Assembly (NCBI GenBank): GCA_030638325.1
Contig: DAOWEV010000146.1
Coordinates: 1 to 24,851 of the forward strand
DNA: 24,851 nucleotides
Reading direction: 5' to 3'
Origin: Bacteroidales bacterium
GTDB taxonomy: Bacteria > Bacteroidota > Bacteroidia > Bacteroidales > JAGOPY01
Shown here: positions 1 through 7,952 of the stretch, in pieces
Layout of the letters: each line of letters starts with the position of its first letter
Position numbering within the stretch: position 1 is the first letter of the stretch
Program-made: the position numbers and the translations under genes
Notes under the pieces: model-generated
What the model was told of the DNA's origin: nothing
Databases searched by the model: none
What the model saw: only the letters and a program-made list of their open reading frames with translations

Positions 1-702
1 ATATATTGCTTTAACTGTAAAGAATAAAAAATCCGAAGTCTGAAGATTGAGTTTATATCCATTCCAGCGGTTCATTGAGATAATGTAATCGTTATTAGCT
101 TGTTCTTCCATTTTAATCCACAGGCTGATCGTGATCTCCTGAGGATTCAGGGCGGTTGAATAAGGCACTTCAACGTTACATCCCAGGTCAAAATGATAGC
201 AATAATCGGCATTTCCAAAACGGTCGGCAGCCGGTTGCGGAGCAGGTCCACCTCCAAAATCTTCATGGCCAGCCGTGGGCGTACCATTGTTTCCATTTCC
301 GGTGACATCTGCAGCATCCCCGTTGAACAGCCAATGTGCAACAAGATTCGCAGGTGAAACATCTGTGACCATTTTGGTTTCAAAAACCACCATTGCCGCG
401 TCCAGAGCGGTGGCAGCATTGTTCAGTGCCGCCTGGGTTACACAATCTGTACCGCGGACTTGTTGAGCCAGGTCAATGGCAGTCTGTAAAACAGCTTTGG
501 AACCAGCTTCATACTGGCCGATCTCTGTACCTTCGACAGCATTGTCATGCAAGTCCTGTGCTATCTGGATCTTTGCGTCAATCGCGGTGTAATCAACTGT
601 TTCACATTCATCTTCGTCTTTTTTACAGCCTGAAAATACGAGGCCTGCCATAAGTGGGATGATGAGTGCCCACAAAAGCATTCTTGATTTTGTTGTTTTC
701 AT
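1..702 (-). CDS. Surface lipoprotein with FIVAR-like and LamG (concanavalin A-like) domains, 3' end outside window
   Basis: An open frame of 234 codons runs leftward from an ATG at 702 and is still open at base 1, so the C-terminus is missing. Residues 1-26 form a lipoprotein signal ending in VFSGC. The next residues are KKDEDE, like the lysine/acidic surface-export signal described for Bacteroidota lipoproteins. Residues about 31-110 are a helical FIVAR-like region. From about 118 the sequence (VAHWLFNGDAADVTGNGNNG, then ISLWIKM) is the start of a LamG/Laminin_G_3 beta-sandwich, a carbohydrate-binding fold. It follows the SusD gene by 69 bp on the same strand, the usual place of a third SusE/F-like or substrate-binding lipoprotein, so glycan capture at the cell surface is the inferred role. 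The substrate cannot be read from the sequence. It could also be a glycoside hydrolase whose catalytic part lies beyond the edge. Confidence 0.85.
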   Translation of the reverse strand, partial: MKTTKSRMLLWALIIPLMAGLVFSGCKKDEDECETVDYTAIDAKIQIAQDLHDNAVEGTEIGQYEAGSKAVLQTAIDLAQQVRGTDCVTQAALNNAATALDAAMVVFETKMVTDVSPANLVAHWLFNGDAADVTGNGNNGTPTAGHEDFGGGPAPQPAADRFGNADYCYHFDLGCNVEVPYSTALNPQEITISLWIKMEEQANNDYIISMNRWNGYKLNLQTSDFLFFTVKAIY

Positions 703-771
703 TGTTTTCTGTTTTGATTAAACATTAATTAGATATAATTTATATTAGAAATCCACATTTTTTGATTGTGG

Positions 772-2271
772 TTATAATTCATGATTCGTATCCAGTTCAC
801 TTTGAGGGATCGGGAAATGCTTATATTCTTCATAATTAAAATTTTCTTTGTCCTGAAAAGCATTATATGCATAATCCGGACCATAGCGGATGATATCAAA
901 ATACCTGTGAAATTCAAATCCCAGTTCCACTCTTCTTTCGTGCCTGATGGCGTTCCGTACCTCGGATTGCCCGCCACTGGTCACATCCGGCAACAATCCA
1001 TCCGGAATAGTACCATATCCCGGCAAATTTTCGTCGTAAAGGTAAGAATTTCTTGCTCTTGTGCGCACTAAATTCAAAAATGTTTTTGCTTCCGGTGATC
1101 TTCCCTGTTCATTCAGGGCTTCTGCCATGATCAATAGCACTTCAGCATACCGGATAAATATATAATTCAGTTCTCCGTCAGCTTTCAGCTCCTTTGGGAC
1201 TTCACTCAGAGGCTGCAGGTATTTCTTTTGCATATAACCGGTAGGCGACCATTCCGGGTCGAACATCACCGAGTCAAACCAGATATGTCCCTCCCTGCCA
1301 ACAGTATAATCAAGCCTGGGGTCATAAACGCTGTCAGCAGTCTGCTCAAACTCATCCACGAAACTCTGGGTCGGAACATTGAACCCATAGCCATTTTCCG
1401 CCCTGGGTGCAAACCATTGATTCAGCCGGTTTCCAAGCCACGGAGCCTGGCCTGACAGATGCTGAACAGCAAAAACGGTCTCAATATTATCTTTTGTGGC
1501 CGCTTCAAAATTATTACGGTATAAATTCTCAAGGTCATATAAGCCCGAGGTGATAACCTCCTCCGCCGCTGCTTCAGCCTCAGCCCATTTTTTCTGAAAG
1601 AGGTAAGACTTTGATAAAAATGCCCAGGCCGCTCCTTCGGTTGCCCGGCCAATGTTCAGGTTCGTTTGCTCGGCAGGCAATAATGTGGCAGCATCCATCA
1701 GGTCGGCCTGTATCACATCCGTATAAACCTCGCTTACAGGAGTGGCAGCTTTTTGCATCTCTTCCGGTGTGGGAGTCGTTGTATGGACCGGAATATCTCC
1801 AAAAATATTGGTCAGCCAATAATAAAAATAGGCCCTCAGGAACTTTGCTTCGCCCTTTATCTGGCTCCTGCGCTCCGTGTCCATGTCAATCCCGTCGATT
1901 TGATCAAGCAACTTGTTGGCCCTGGATACGCCTTCGTAATATATTGCCCAGACCGTTTCCAGGTTGCCGTTATCAGTCGAAACGACGAAATCATCAATCA
2001 GTCCGATATCCGCCTGGTCGCCGGGAATACCGCCTTTGGTTGCATCGTCGGAGGCCACATCGCCAAAGACCCAAATGCGGTTATCGGCATTGGCAAAACT
2101 CAGTACATTATAAACACCTGTTAAAGCCAGTTCTGCATCATCGGCAGTCTGATAGAATTGCAGATCGGATTTCTTTCCTTCGAGGTCTTCATCCAGGAAT
2201 TTCTTACATCCATTCAAACCAAAAAACACTAACAACAGGATGCTTAAGTATAAATATTTTGATTGTCTCAT
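772..2271 (-). CDS. SusD/RagB-family nutrient-binding outer-membrane lipoprotein
   Basis: 499 residues. SusD proteins sit on the cell surface as a lid on SusC transporters and bind the glycan or peptide being imported. The start at 2271 is chosen because it gives a clean lipoprotein signal (lipobox LNGC, Cys22) followed by KKFLDEDLEG, the typical SusD mature N-terminus. A longer reading frame to 2463 would place about 64 unrelated residues ahead of the signal and overlaps the end of susC. The region around residues 80-300 is TPR-like (YFYYWLTNIFGDIPVHTTTP). The C-terminal third has the conserved SusD signature RHERRVELGFEFHRYFDIIR. The protein ends near the usual point (HFPIPQSELDTN). Only 19 bp separate it from the upstream susC gene and no Shine-Dalgarno sequence is visible, so the two are almost certainly cotranscribed. 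Confidence 0.95.
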   Translation of the reverse strand: MRQSKYLYLSILLLVFFGLNGCKKFLDEDLEGKKSDLQFYQTADDAELALTGVYNVLSFANADNRIWVFGDVASDDATKGGIPGDQADIGLIDDFVVSTDNGNLETVWAIYYEGVSRANKLLDQIDGIDMDTERRSQIKGEAKFLRAYFYYWLTNIFGDIPVHTTTPTPEEMQKAATPVSEVYTDVIQADLMDAATLLPAEQTNLNIGRATEGAAWAFLSKSYLFQKKWAEAEAAAEEVITSGLYDLENLYRNNFEAATKDNIETVFAVQHLSGQAPWLGNRLNQWFAPRAENGYGFNVPTQSFVDEFEQTADSVYDPRLDYTVGREGHIWFDSVMFDPEWSPTGYMQKKYLQPLSEVPKELKADGELNYIFIRYAEVLLIMAEALNEQGRSPEAKTFLNLVRTRARNSYLYDENLPGYGTIPDGLLPDVTSGGQSEVRNAIRHERRVELGFEFHRYFDIIRYGPDYAYNAFQDKENFNYEEYKHFPIPQSELDTNHEL

Positions 2272-2290
2272 AATGCTTTTGCTTTCTGAA

Positions 2291-5200
2291 TTATAAATCA
2301 AGATTGATACCGATCGTATATATTCTCGGGATCGGATATGTACCCCAGTCAATGCCTGCAGCGAGATCAGCATTCTTAACGTTTTCCCCCCGCAGGTTAT
2401 TGCTTTCATACATTTCCGGGTCCAGGCCGGGATAATTTGTAATGGTAAACACGTTCTGTGCACTGAAATATACCCTCAATCGCCCCGCTCCTGCCTTTTT
2501 GAGATCAAAGGTATAACCGAGTGTCAGGTTTTTAAGCCTGAAGTAAGAGCCGGGCTCAAGGAAGCGGGTAGATGCCTTTTTGTTGTTGGCGGCCCCGATC
2601 CAGGATGCTCTCGGATACTCATCGGTGCTGCCCTCACCCGTCCAGTGATTATCATAGTATCGTTGAGTTACATTAAATCCGCGATAGAATCCTTCGATAT
2701 CCTGGTTGACCTGCATATAGATGGAATTGCCATACACTCCCTGGAAGAAGAATGACAGGTCAAAGTTTTTCCAGGAAAGATTAGCGGTAACGCCATAGGT
2801 TAGCTTTGGTATCGCGCTGCCCACATGAACCCTGTCCTGCTCATCGATAACATTATCGCCATTCTGGTCTTTAAATTTGACATCCCCTGGTTCGATCTGG
2901 GGCCCCTGGTAAGCATGGGTAAAGATATCCATTTCATTTTGAAAGATGCCCTCCATCTCATACATGAAGAATGATCCGACCGGGTGCCCTTCTTCCGTGA
3001 GGGTTGCAAACACACCATTATCGATCCTTCCAGCAGCGATGGGCCTGCCATTGCTTAAAGAGAGCACTTCATTATAGAGGGTGGCAAAATTCCCCCCTAT
3101 TTCGTATCTGAAGTCTCCGGCCACTTCACGCCATACGACTTCAAACTCCCATCCACGGTTCAGCACTTTGCCGGCATTTAAGAATGGGGGAGATGCGCTG
3201 CCTCCGCTGGGAGGCAAGGGGACCGGGATCAGCATATCGTCCGTATACCGCCAGTAATAATCAGTGGTAACAAACAGGCGGTCGTTAAAAAAGGCCATAT
3301 CCAGCCCGATATCGTAAGTGGTGGTGGTCTCCCATGTAGTATTCTCATTGCCAAGTGTTTCAACGGCATAGCCATAATTCAGGTAGCCCCCGAAGGGATA
3401 ATTATATTCATCACCCAGCACCGAAATATAATTATTGAGAGGAATCTCCTGGTTTCCGGTCTGCCCGATGCTGGCTCTCAGTTTAAGTTGTGACAGCCAT
3501 TTGACATCGCTCAGGAACTTCTCATTATGCAGGTTCCATCCGACCGAACCCGAATAGAAACCACCCCATCTGTTGTTCTTCGAAAATCGTGAGGATCCAT
3601 CATAACGGATCACTCCCTCTATAAGGTAGCGGTTAGCATAATTGTAATTTGCCCTGAAAAATGCGGATAGCAATGACCAGCCACTCGCTAATTCATAAGC
3701 GCCTTTGGAGGTTGTCAGGCCATTCCCAAGATACCGCATACTGGGTGACTGGTCAGGAAAGTCACGGTCGGTACCACTTTGCCAGTGGAAACTACCCTGA
3801 ATGGCTTCCGTCCCTAACAGGAACGTGGTATGATGCTGCTCATTAAAAGTCCTGGTGTAGTTCAGTGTATTCGTCCAATTGTAAACAAAACCCGTAGATG
3901 AGCTAACTACCAATGAATTCGGGCTGTTGATCCGGCCATCTGTGCCCCAGTTCTCATTAAACCTCTTTTCATCAATCACCGTCAGGTCCACACCCAGGTC
4001 AGATTTGAACACAAGTCCGTCAACAATGTTAAACTCGGCGAAAATATTACCGAACACACGGTAAGTCTTAGCTTTCCAGTCGAACTTATTAGCCAGCCCT
4101 ACCGGGTTGTATCCGTCTCCAAACCAGGTGTTCAGTTTTGCCTGGCTGTATCCATCAAAGTTCGGTAAGTCGCTGTAGTCCCCATTTTCCTCATAAACAG
4201 GTACAGGAGGTGTCCGGAAGAAAGCATAACGGATCACGCTGCCTCCATTGCCTCCATAACCATCTCCCGATGCACCAATGATATCACGGACTGAATAAGT
4301 CATATTCAGATTCGTTCCCACCTTCACCCAATCGGCCAGCTTAGAGGTGAGGCTGGTCTTGAAATTGATCCTTTCAAAGTCGGAATTCAGGATGATCCCT
4401 TCCTGTTTCATATATCCTCCGCCGAATATATAGGTAGAGTTTTCATTCCCGCCACTTACCGAAACCTGATGGCTCTGCATAATGGCTGTACGGAATATTT
4501 CGTTTAACCAGTCGGTATTTGAGAGTTGCGACCTGATGTCATCAGGGATGGGATCCCGGCCGTCTGTCAAGGCTGCTTCGTTATATATTTTGAGATATTC
4601 CCCGGTGTTGCACATAGGGGTGATATGGCCATGTGTTTGTATCCCGCCAAAGAAATCGTAACTGAATCTTTTTTTACCTGCCTGTCCCTTTTTGGTTGTA
4701 ATGATGACCACTCCATTTCCAGCCCTGGAGCCGTATATGGCCGCTGAAGCAGCATCTTTCAATACGGTCATTGACTCAATATCGTCAGGATTCAGGATAC
4801 CGTCAATATCCTTGGTTGGAACGCCATCAATAATATATAAAGGATCATTGTTGTTGATCGTACCGATCCCCCTGATACGGACTTTCACACTTGATCCGGG
4901 CTCTCCCGTGGTCTGGCTGACCTGCACACCGGCCGCCTTTCCCTGCAGCGCCTGGTCGATGCGGGTTATTGGTTGGTTGGTGATCTCATCCATCTTGATC
5001 GTCGAGATCGCCCCGGTCACATCGCTTGCCTTCTGAACGCCATACCCCACAACTACAAATTCGTCCAGCATTGCAATTTCTTCCAACAGCATGACATTAT
5101 GGGTAATTGTAGCGCCGGGGTCAACCGGGAAGTTAAATTCCCTGGTTGTAAAACCAATCGAAGAAAACACCAGGGTAAGGGAATCGCCTGTGACATCTCC

Positions 5201-5395
5201 GGGGAGGATCTGAATGGAATACAAGCCTTCAAAATCAGTGACGGTTCCAATGGTTGTTCCTTTTACAAAGACGGATACTCCGGGTAAGGTTAAATTATCC
5301 TGGTCTGTAACTGTTCCCGTAAAAGTTTGAGCTGATAATTCATGGGCGGACAAAAAAACGCAAAAGATTGTGACCCAAATGCAAAATCTTTTCAT
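2291..5395 (-). CDS. SusC/RagA-family TonB-dependent outer-membrane transporter
   Basis: 1034 residues, a normal length for SusC proteins without an N-terminal STN domain. Order: signal peptide 1-22 (ends SAQ); CarboxypepD_reg-like domain about 24-113 (GTVTDQDNLTLPGVSVFVKG); a TonB-box-like stretch (DEFVVVGYGVQ) at about 113-123; plug domain about 120-235 with the SusC hallmark AAIYGSRAGNGVVIITTKKG; then a 22-strand barrel ending in an aromatic/hydrophobic strand (TIGINLDL). It imports a ligand captured by the adjacent SusD, powered by TonB-ExbBD. Because an STN domain is missing, it should not signal through an anti-sigma factor. Regulation is more likely by a hybrid two-component system or another regulator outside the window. 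A strong promoter match lies 114-144 bp upstream. No degradative enzyme is visible, so the substrate is unknown. Confidence 0.96.
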   Translation of the reverse strand: MKRFCIWVTIFCVFLSAHELSAQTFTGTVTDQDNLTLPGVSVFVKGTTIGTVTDFEGLYSIQILPGDVTGDSLTLVFSSIGFTTREFNFPVDPGATITHNVMLLEEIAMLDEFVVVGYGVQKASDVTGAISTIKMDEITNQPITRIDQALQGKAAGVQVSQTTGEPGSSVKVRIRGIGTINNNDPLYIIDGVPTKDIDGILNPDDIESMTVLKDAASAAIYGSRAGNGVVIITTKKGQAGKKRFSYDFFGGIQTHGHITPMCNTGEYLKIYNEAALTDGRDPIPDDIRSQLSNTDWLNEIFRTAIMQSHQVSVSGGNENSTYIFGGGYMKQEGIILNSDFERINFKTSLTSKLADWVKVGTNLNMTYSVRDIIGASGDGYGGNGGSVIRYAFFRTPPVPVYEENGDYSDLPNFDGYSQAKLNTWFGDGYNPVGLANKFDWKAKTYRVFGNIFAEFNIVDGLVFKSDLGVDLTVIDEKRFNENWGTDGRINSPNSLVVSSSTGFVYNWTNTLNYTRTFNEQHHTTFLLGTEAIQGSFHWQSGTDRDFPDQSPSMRYLGNGLTTSKGAYELASGWSLLSAFFRANYNYANRYLIEGVIRYDGSSRFSKNNRWGGFYSGSVGWNLHNEKFLSDVKWLSQLKLRASIGQTGNQEIPLNNYISVLGDEYNYPFGGYLNYGYAVETLGNENTTWETTTTYDIGLDMAFFNDRLFVTTDYYWRYTDDMLIPVPLPPSGGSASPPFLNAGKVLNRGWEFEVVWREVAGDFRYEIGGNFATLYNEVLSLSNGRPIAAGRIDNGVFATLTEEGHPVGSFFMYEMEGIFQNEMDIFTHAYQGPQIEPGDVKFKDQNGDNVIDEQDRVHVGSAIPKLTYGVTANLSWKNFDLSFFFQGVYGNSIYMQVNQDIEGFYRGFNVTQRYYDNHWTGEGSTDEYPRASWIGAANNKKASTRFLEPGSYFRLKNLTLGYTFDLKKAGAGRLRVYFSAQNVFTITNYPGLDPEMYESNNLRGENVKNADLAAGIDWGTYPIPRIYTIGINLDL

Positions 5396-5508
5396 ATTTA
5401 GTTTTTGTTATTAAATAAGTAATGTTTTACGTAACTGATATTAGCCGCACCCAGGCCTGTTTGAGCATTGATGTTACAAATAAAACAGAACCGGCCCGGA
5501 CACGGCTT

Positions 5509-5539
5509 CAAAAATACGAAAAATAAAACATATTGCAAA
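5509..5539 (-). promoter_or_regulatory. Bacteroidota-type promoter of the susCD operon
   Basis: Read on the minus strand, TTTG (5536-5539) is followed by 19 bases and TATTTTTG (5509-5516). This matches the Bacteroidota primary sigma factor consensus TTTG-N19-21-TAnnTTTG at every fixed base. Transcription should start near 5502, giving a leader of about 105 nt before the susC ATG. Confidence 0.75.
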
Positions 5540-5557
5540 TAATCGTATTTGCAGTAT

Positions 5558-5580
5558 TTAGCCTGCATTATTCAGGCTAA
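5558..5580. promoter_or_regulatory. Perfect 8-bp inverted repeat just upstream of the susC promoter
   Basis: TTAGCCTG, seven bases, then CAGGCTAA. It lies 18 bp upstream of the -33 element, a position where an activator could bind. However, the left arm and loop recur at 23428-23444 beside the same heptamer repeat family, so it may instead be part of a dispersed repeat. Confidence 0.4.
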
Positions 5581-5617
5581 CTTTCAACTTTCAACCTTCA
5601 ACTTTCAACTTTCAACT
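5579..5617. repeat. CTTTCAA heptamer tandem array
   Basis: About five degenerate copies of CTTTCAA in tandem (one unit reads CCTTCAA). The same unit, in both orientations, forms the arrays at 23451-23475 and 23560-23583. No function can be assigned. Confidence 0.85.
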
Positions 5618-5645
5618 CCTCTTTTTAATTCATGAATTAAAGAGG
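5618..5645. other. Near-perfect palindrome downstream of the small membrane protein gene
   Basis: CCTCTTT and AAAGAGG flank an AT-rich core containing AATTCATGAATT. It lies 13-40 bp past the stop codon of the minus-strand gene at 5658-6044 and could act as a transcript-end hairpin, but no U-tract follows on either strand, so it is not a standard intrinsic terminator. Confidence 0.4.
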
Positions 5646-5657
5646 TTAGGCTTTTGG

Positions 5658-6044
5658 CTACAGTTTTCTAATCCACCTCCAATGAAAGATAAAGAGAACA
5701 ACGCAGACAACGATCAGCAAGCCATTTACAAGTAATGAGCGGACCGAATTGTGCCTGGAAGTCTGTATTCTGTCTTCTTTTGCTGCTTCATACATGGCGC
5801 GTAAGGTCGCGTCATCCGGAACATATGCCTGTTCCTTTTCAGGTGATTTGAGAATATCCATCTTATAATTCTCATAAGAAGCGAGGCTGGGTGATTTAGC
5901 CCCATAACTTCTGGATGCATGTAATGGATCACCCATGTCGATAATGGCATTCACAATGTTTGCACCTGCGATGAGAAAAGTGATCACTGCAACAAGGCAT
6001 ACGGCATATCCATATACCATCGGAATTTTGCTCTGTTTTTCCAT
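5658..6044 (-). CDS. Small membrane protein with two transmembrane helices, unknown function
   Basis: 128 residues, not recognised. A first transmembrane helix spans about residues 10-33 (YGYAVCLVAVITFLIAGANI), a soluble middle about 34-103 contains many acidic and basic residues (KSPEKEQ, EAAKEDRIQ), and a second helix spans about 104-121, followed by a short basic tail WRWIRKL. The middle loop is probably on the outside face by the positive-inside rule, but this is inference. Codon use and composition are like the neighbours and the frame is clean, so it is very likely a real gene. It stands alone: susC is downstream behind a repeat and palindrome, and a hairpin cluster lies upstream. I saw no TAnnTTTG box just ahead of the start. 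Confidence 0.75.
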   Translation of the reverse strand: MEKQSKIPMVYGYAVCLVAVITFLIAGANIVNAIIDMGDPLHASRSYGAKSPSLASYENYKMDILKSPEKEQAYVPDDATLRAMYEAAKEDRIQTSRHNSVRSLLVNGLLIVVCVVLFIFHWRWIRKL

Positions 6045-6143
6045 AATTTTTGAATTGATTAAATGTTTGTTAATAAGACATTGGGAAACAATCAGTAAAT
6101 GTACAACATCTGAAAGCGTAAAGCAAGTTATGCCAGAAAATAT
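6045..6143. other. Intergenic stretch without recognisable features
   Basis: AT-rich sequence between the small membrane protein start and the hairpin cluster. It should hold the promoter of the minus-strand gene, but no good -7 box was found. Confidence 0.4.
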
Positions 6144-6381
6144 TGCTCAATTTTTGAGCACCAAAGGTGCGTAAATCATTAGCCCCGTGAGTAGCACGGG
6201 GTTTACGATATGCCATATCCACATAGCCCCATCGGGGCGAAATCATAAGTCCCACACATAGCGTTCATCATATGAGTCTTTTATGAAATCGTTGATTACG
6301 CACCTGTGGTGCTAGTGTTATATTGTACTACATACACCCCGGGCTAACGCCCGGGGTTGTTGATGTCCGCCCCCTTGGGGC
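6144..6381. repeat. Cluster of seven short perfect hairpins (REP-like element)
   Basis: Perfect inverted repeats follow one another: TGCTCAA/TTGAGCA (6144-6160), GCACC/GGTGC (6158-6170), CCCCGTG/CACGGGG (6183-6201), GCCCC/GGGGC (6226-6238), GCACC/GGTGC (6300-6312), CCCCGGGC/GCCCGGGG (6337-6356) and GCCCC/GGGGC (6369-6381). The GCACC hairpin occurs twice and bounds the inner part. No open reading frame fits. The pattern resembles repetitive extragenic palindromes, which is inference from structure only. Confidence 0.7.
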
Positions 6382-6513
6382 TTATCTTTAAAACAAAATG
6401 AGTGTCCGTAAATGTACCATAAAAATAATGGGACACCCAAAATGGCACCTGCCGGTTGAATCTTCCCAAGCAACAATCAATTCCCAAAGTATAGTAATAT
6501 TAGCAAAGTTTCG

Positions 6514-6521
6514 TAATTTTG
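6514..6521 (+). promoter_or_regulatory. Candidate -7 box for the tRNA-Arg gene
   Basis: TAATTTTG matches TAnnTTTG and lies about 70 bp ahead of the tRNA. No TTTG is present at the expected -33 position, so this is a moderate call. Confidence 0.45.
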
Positions 6522-6551
6522 CACTTTGAATCCCGGTCAACGATCAGGAAT

Positions 6552-6587
6552 TAATTTAAAATTTATAATTTAAAATTCAAAATTATA
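6552..6587. repeat. AT-only degenerate repeat (TTTAAAAT type)
   Basis: Runs of TTTAAAATT and TTTATAATT units directly ahead of the tRNA. The same type recurs at 7919-7947. Confidence 0.55.
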
Positions 6588-6591
6588 ATCC

Positions 6592-6665
6592 GGACCCGTA
6601 GCTTAATTGGATAGAGCACCTGACTACGGATCAGGAGGTTGGGGGTTCGAGTCCCTCCGGGTTCG
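6592..6665 (+). tRNA. tRNA-Arg (anticodon ACG)
   Basis: 74 bases fold into a full cloverleaf. The acceptor GGACCCG pairs with CGGGTTC (one G-U). The D stem is GCTT/GAGC. The anticodon stem CCTGA/TCAGG encloses the loop CTACGGA, giving anticodon ACG (inosine-modified, reading CGU, CGC and CGA). The T stem GGGGG/CCCTC encloses TTCGAGT. The discriminator base is G6665 and CCA is not encoded, as usual in Bacteroidota. A run of nine T (6667-6675) follows immediately and probably ends transcription. There are no integrase genes or duplicated tRNA ends nearby to suggest use as an attachment site. Confidence 0.97.
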
Positions 6666-6694
6666 CTTTTTTTTTAATTATTAATTCTGTTTTT

Positions 6695-6730
6695 GACCCC
6701 CTCTGCCTTTGGCATCTCCCCCTAGGGGAG
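6695..6730. repeat. Dispersed-type intergenic repeat with two hairpins
   Basis: TGCC-TTT-GGCA (6704-6714) followed by CTCCCC-CTA-GGGGAG (6716-6730). The sequence resembles extragenic repeats common in Bacteroidota genomes, but only one copy is in this window. Confidence 0.45.
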
Positions 6731-6763
6731 GAAATCCAGACCTATCGTAATTTATGCTGTTGT

Positions 6764-6960
6764 GTAAATATCGAATAATGAATATCGAATTATTCAAGAA
6801 ATCAATGAGCTAATCCAGGGCAGTAGTTCATCATTCGGTGTTCGGTGCCTACCCCGTAGCGAAGCATATCGGTGTTCATTATTCGATATTCAAGATGCGA
6901 CAATTTCATTTTACTCACCATTCACCATTCACGTCTTCGGACTTCCGACTCCCGACTTCG
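6764..6960. repeat. Inverted ATTCGATATT units followed by a TTCACCA-type heptamer array
   Basis: TATCGAATAATG-type units at 6767-6797 face GTTCATTATTCGATATTC at 6872-6892 as an imperfect inverted pair, with TTCGGTG units between them. Next come TCACCATTCACCATTCAC (6915-6932) and CTTCGGA/CTTCCGA/CTCCCGA units (6934-6960). This fills the spacer between tRNA-Arg and the hydrolase gene; no gene is seen in it. Confidence 0.65.
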
Positions 6961-6975
6961 GTCTACCAAAACAAC

Positions 6976-6983
6976 TACCTTTG
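6976..6983 (+). promoter_or_regulatory. -7 box abutting the hydrolase start (leaderless transcript)
   Basis: TACCTTTG fits TAnnTTTG. The ATG begins only five bases after its final G, so transcription is expected to begin at or next to the start codon. Confidence 0.65.
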
Positions 6984-6987
6984 CATC

Positions 6988-7923
6988 ATGAGCAAAACAA
7001 CACCGGCACGAACCGATTTCATATTTAAAGACCGGACAGGCCATGAGATCCATGCCTCCAAATGGATTCCCGCTGCCCCGGTGGCAATCCTGCAGATTGG
7101 TCATGGCATGATGGAGCATTCCCGCAGGTATGAGGATTTTGCAAATTACCTGACACAGCATAACATCGCTGTTTATATAGCAGATCACAGGGGCCACGGG
7201 CGGACTGCCGGGCAAATTGAAAATCTCGGTTACTTTGCCGATAAGGATGGCTGGGAGCTGGTTGTGGAGAACATGCTGGACCTGACCCACATCGCTAAAA
7301 AAGAAATTCCGGATGTACCGCTGTTTTTATTGGGACATAGCCTGGGATCATTACTTGTTAGAAGCTATGTCATTGACTATGGTAATGAAATATATGCTCT
7401 CATCCTTTCCGCTACTACACAACAGCCTTCCTGGTTGATGCATTTTGGCACCGGAATATCACAAATTATCCGCCTGTTTAAAGGGAAAAAACACAGGAGC
7501 AACATTCATATTAAACTGGGCTATGGCACATACAGCAAGCCGTTTCGTCCGAACCGCACGCCTTTTGACTGGCTTTCCGGTGACCCCGGATCAGTAGATG
7601 CTTTTATTGCGGATCCTTTATGTGGAAACCCCTCAACAGTGGGTTATTATCTAGATTTCTTCAAAGGCATGCATAAGATTAAAAAGAAAAGTAACATCAT
7701 GAAGATGCCATCAGACCTGCCTGTGTTGATCTTTGGGGGTGGAAATGACCCGGTTGGGAACAATGGGAATGACCTTAAAGATGTTTTTCAGGTATTTAAA
7801 AATGCCGGTATGGCAAATGTGGACTTGAAAATTTATCCTGAAGGAAGGCATGAGATGCTGAATGAGGTTAACAAGGCGGAAGTCTATGAAGATGTGGTTG
7901 ATTGGATCACCAAACAATTTTAA
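6988..7923 (+). CDS. Alpha/beta hydrolase, monoacylglycerol lipase-like (Hydrolase_4 / serine aminopeptidase S33 family)
   Basis: 311 residues, cytoplasmic (no signal). Family features: IGHGMMEHSRRY near residue 37, DHRGHGRT (67-73), nucleophile elbow GHSLGS with Ser118, acid Asp254 in GGGNDPVG, and His288 in PEGRHEM, so the Ser-Asp-His triad is complete. These enzymes cut carboxylic esters, often monoacylglycerols or lysophospholipids; the substrate here is unknown. The ATG at 6988 is chosen because the homologous sequence begins there, the -7 box TACCTTTG sits just ahead, and the longer frame from 6838 is made of repeat sequence. The stop lies within an AT-rich repeat shared with the 3' side of the convergent HD-domain gene. 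It is a single-gene unit. Confidence 0.92.
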   Translation: MSKTTPARTDFIFKDRTGHEIHASKWIPAAPVAILQIGHGMMEHSRRYEDFANYLTQHNIAVYIADHRGHGRTAGQIENLGYFADKDGWELVVENMLDLTHIAKKEIPDVPLFLLGHSLGSLLVRSYVIDYGNEIYALILSATTQQPSWLMHFGTGISQIIRLFKGKKHRSNIHIKLGYGTYSKPFRPNRTPFDWLSGDPGSVDAFIADPLCGNPSTVGYYLDFFKGMHKIKKKSNIMKMPSDLPVLIFGGGNDPVGNNGNDLKDVFQVFKNAGMANVDLKIYPEGRHEMLNEVNKAEVYEDVVDWITKQF

Positions 7924-7947
7924 ATTATAAATTTTAAATTTTAAATT
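7919..7947. repeat. AT-only palindromic repeat between convergent genes
   Basis: Units of TTTTAAATT and TTATAAATT begin at the hydrolase stop codon and fill the 29-bp gap to the convergent HD gene. Related to the repeat at 6552-6587. It is self-complementary and might serve both transcripts as a 3' end. Confidence 0.55.
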
Positions 7948-7952
7948 GGGGT

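Noticed and set aside
1611..2273. 220-codon plus-strand reading frame opposite the susD gene
   Set aside because: It is an antisense shadow of a confidently identified gene, rich in Arg, Pro and Ser with no domain-like pattern.
2272..2463. Longer N-terminus of the SusD protein
   Set aside because: The extension overlaps the susC 3' end and precedes a complete lipoprotein signal peptide.
6592..6665. tRNA-Arg as an integration (att) site
   Set aside because: No integrase and no duplicated tRNA 3' end were found on either side.
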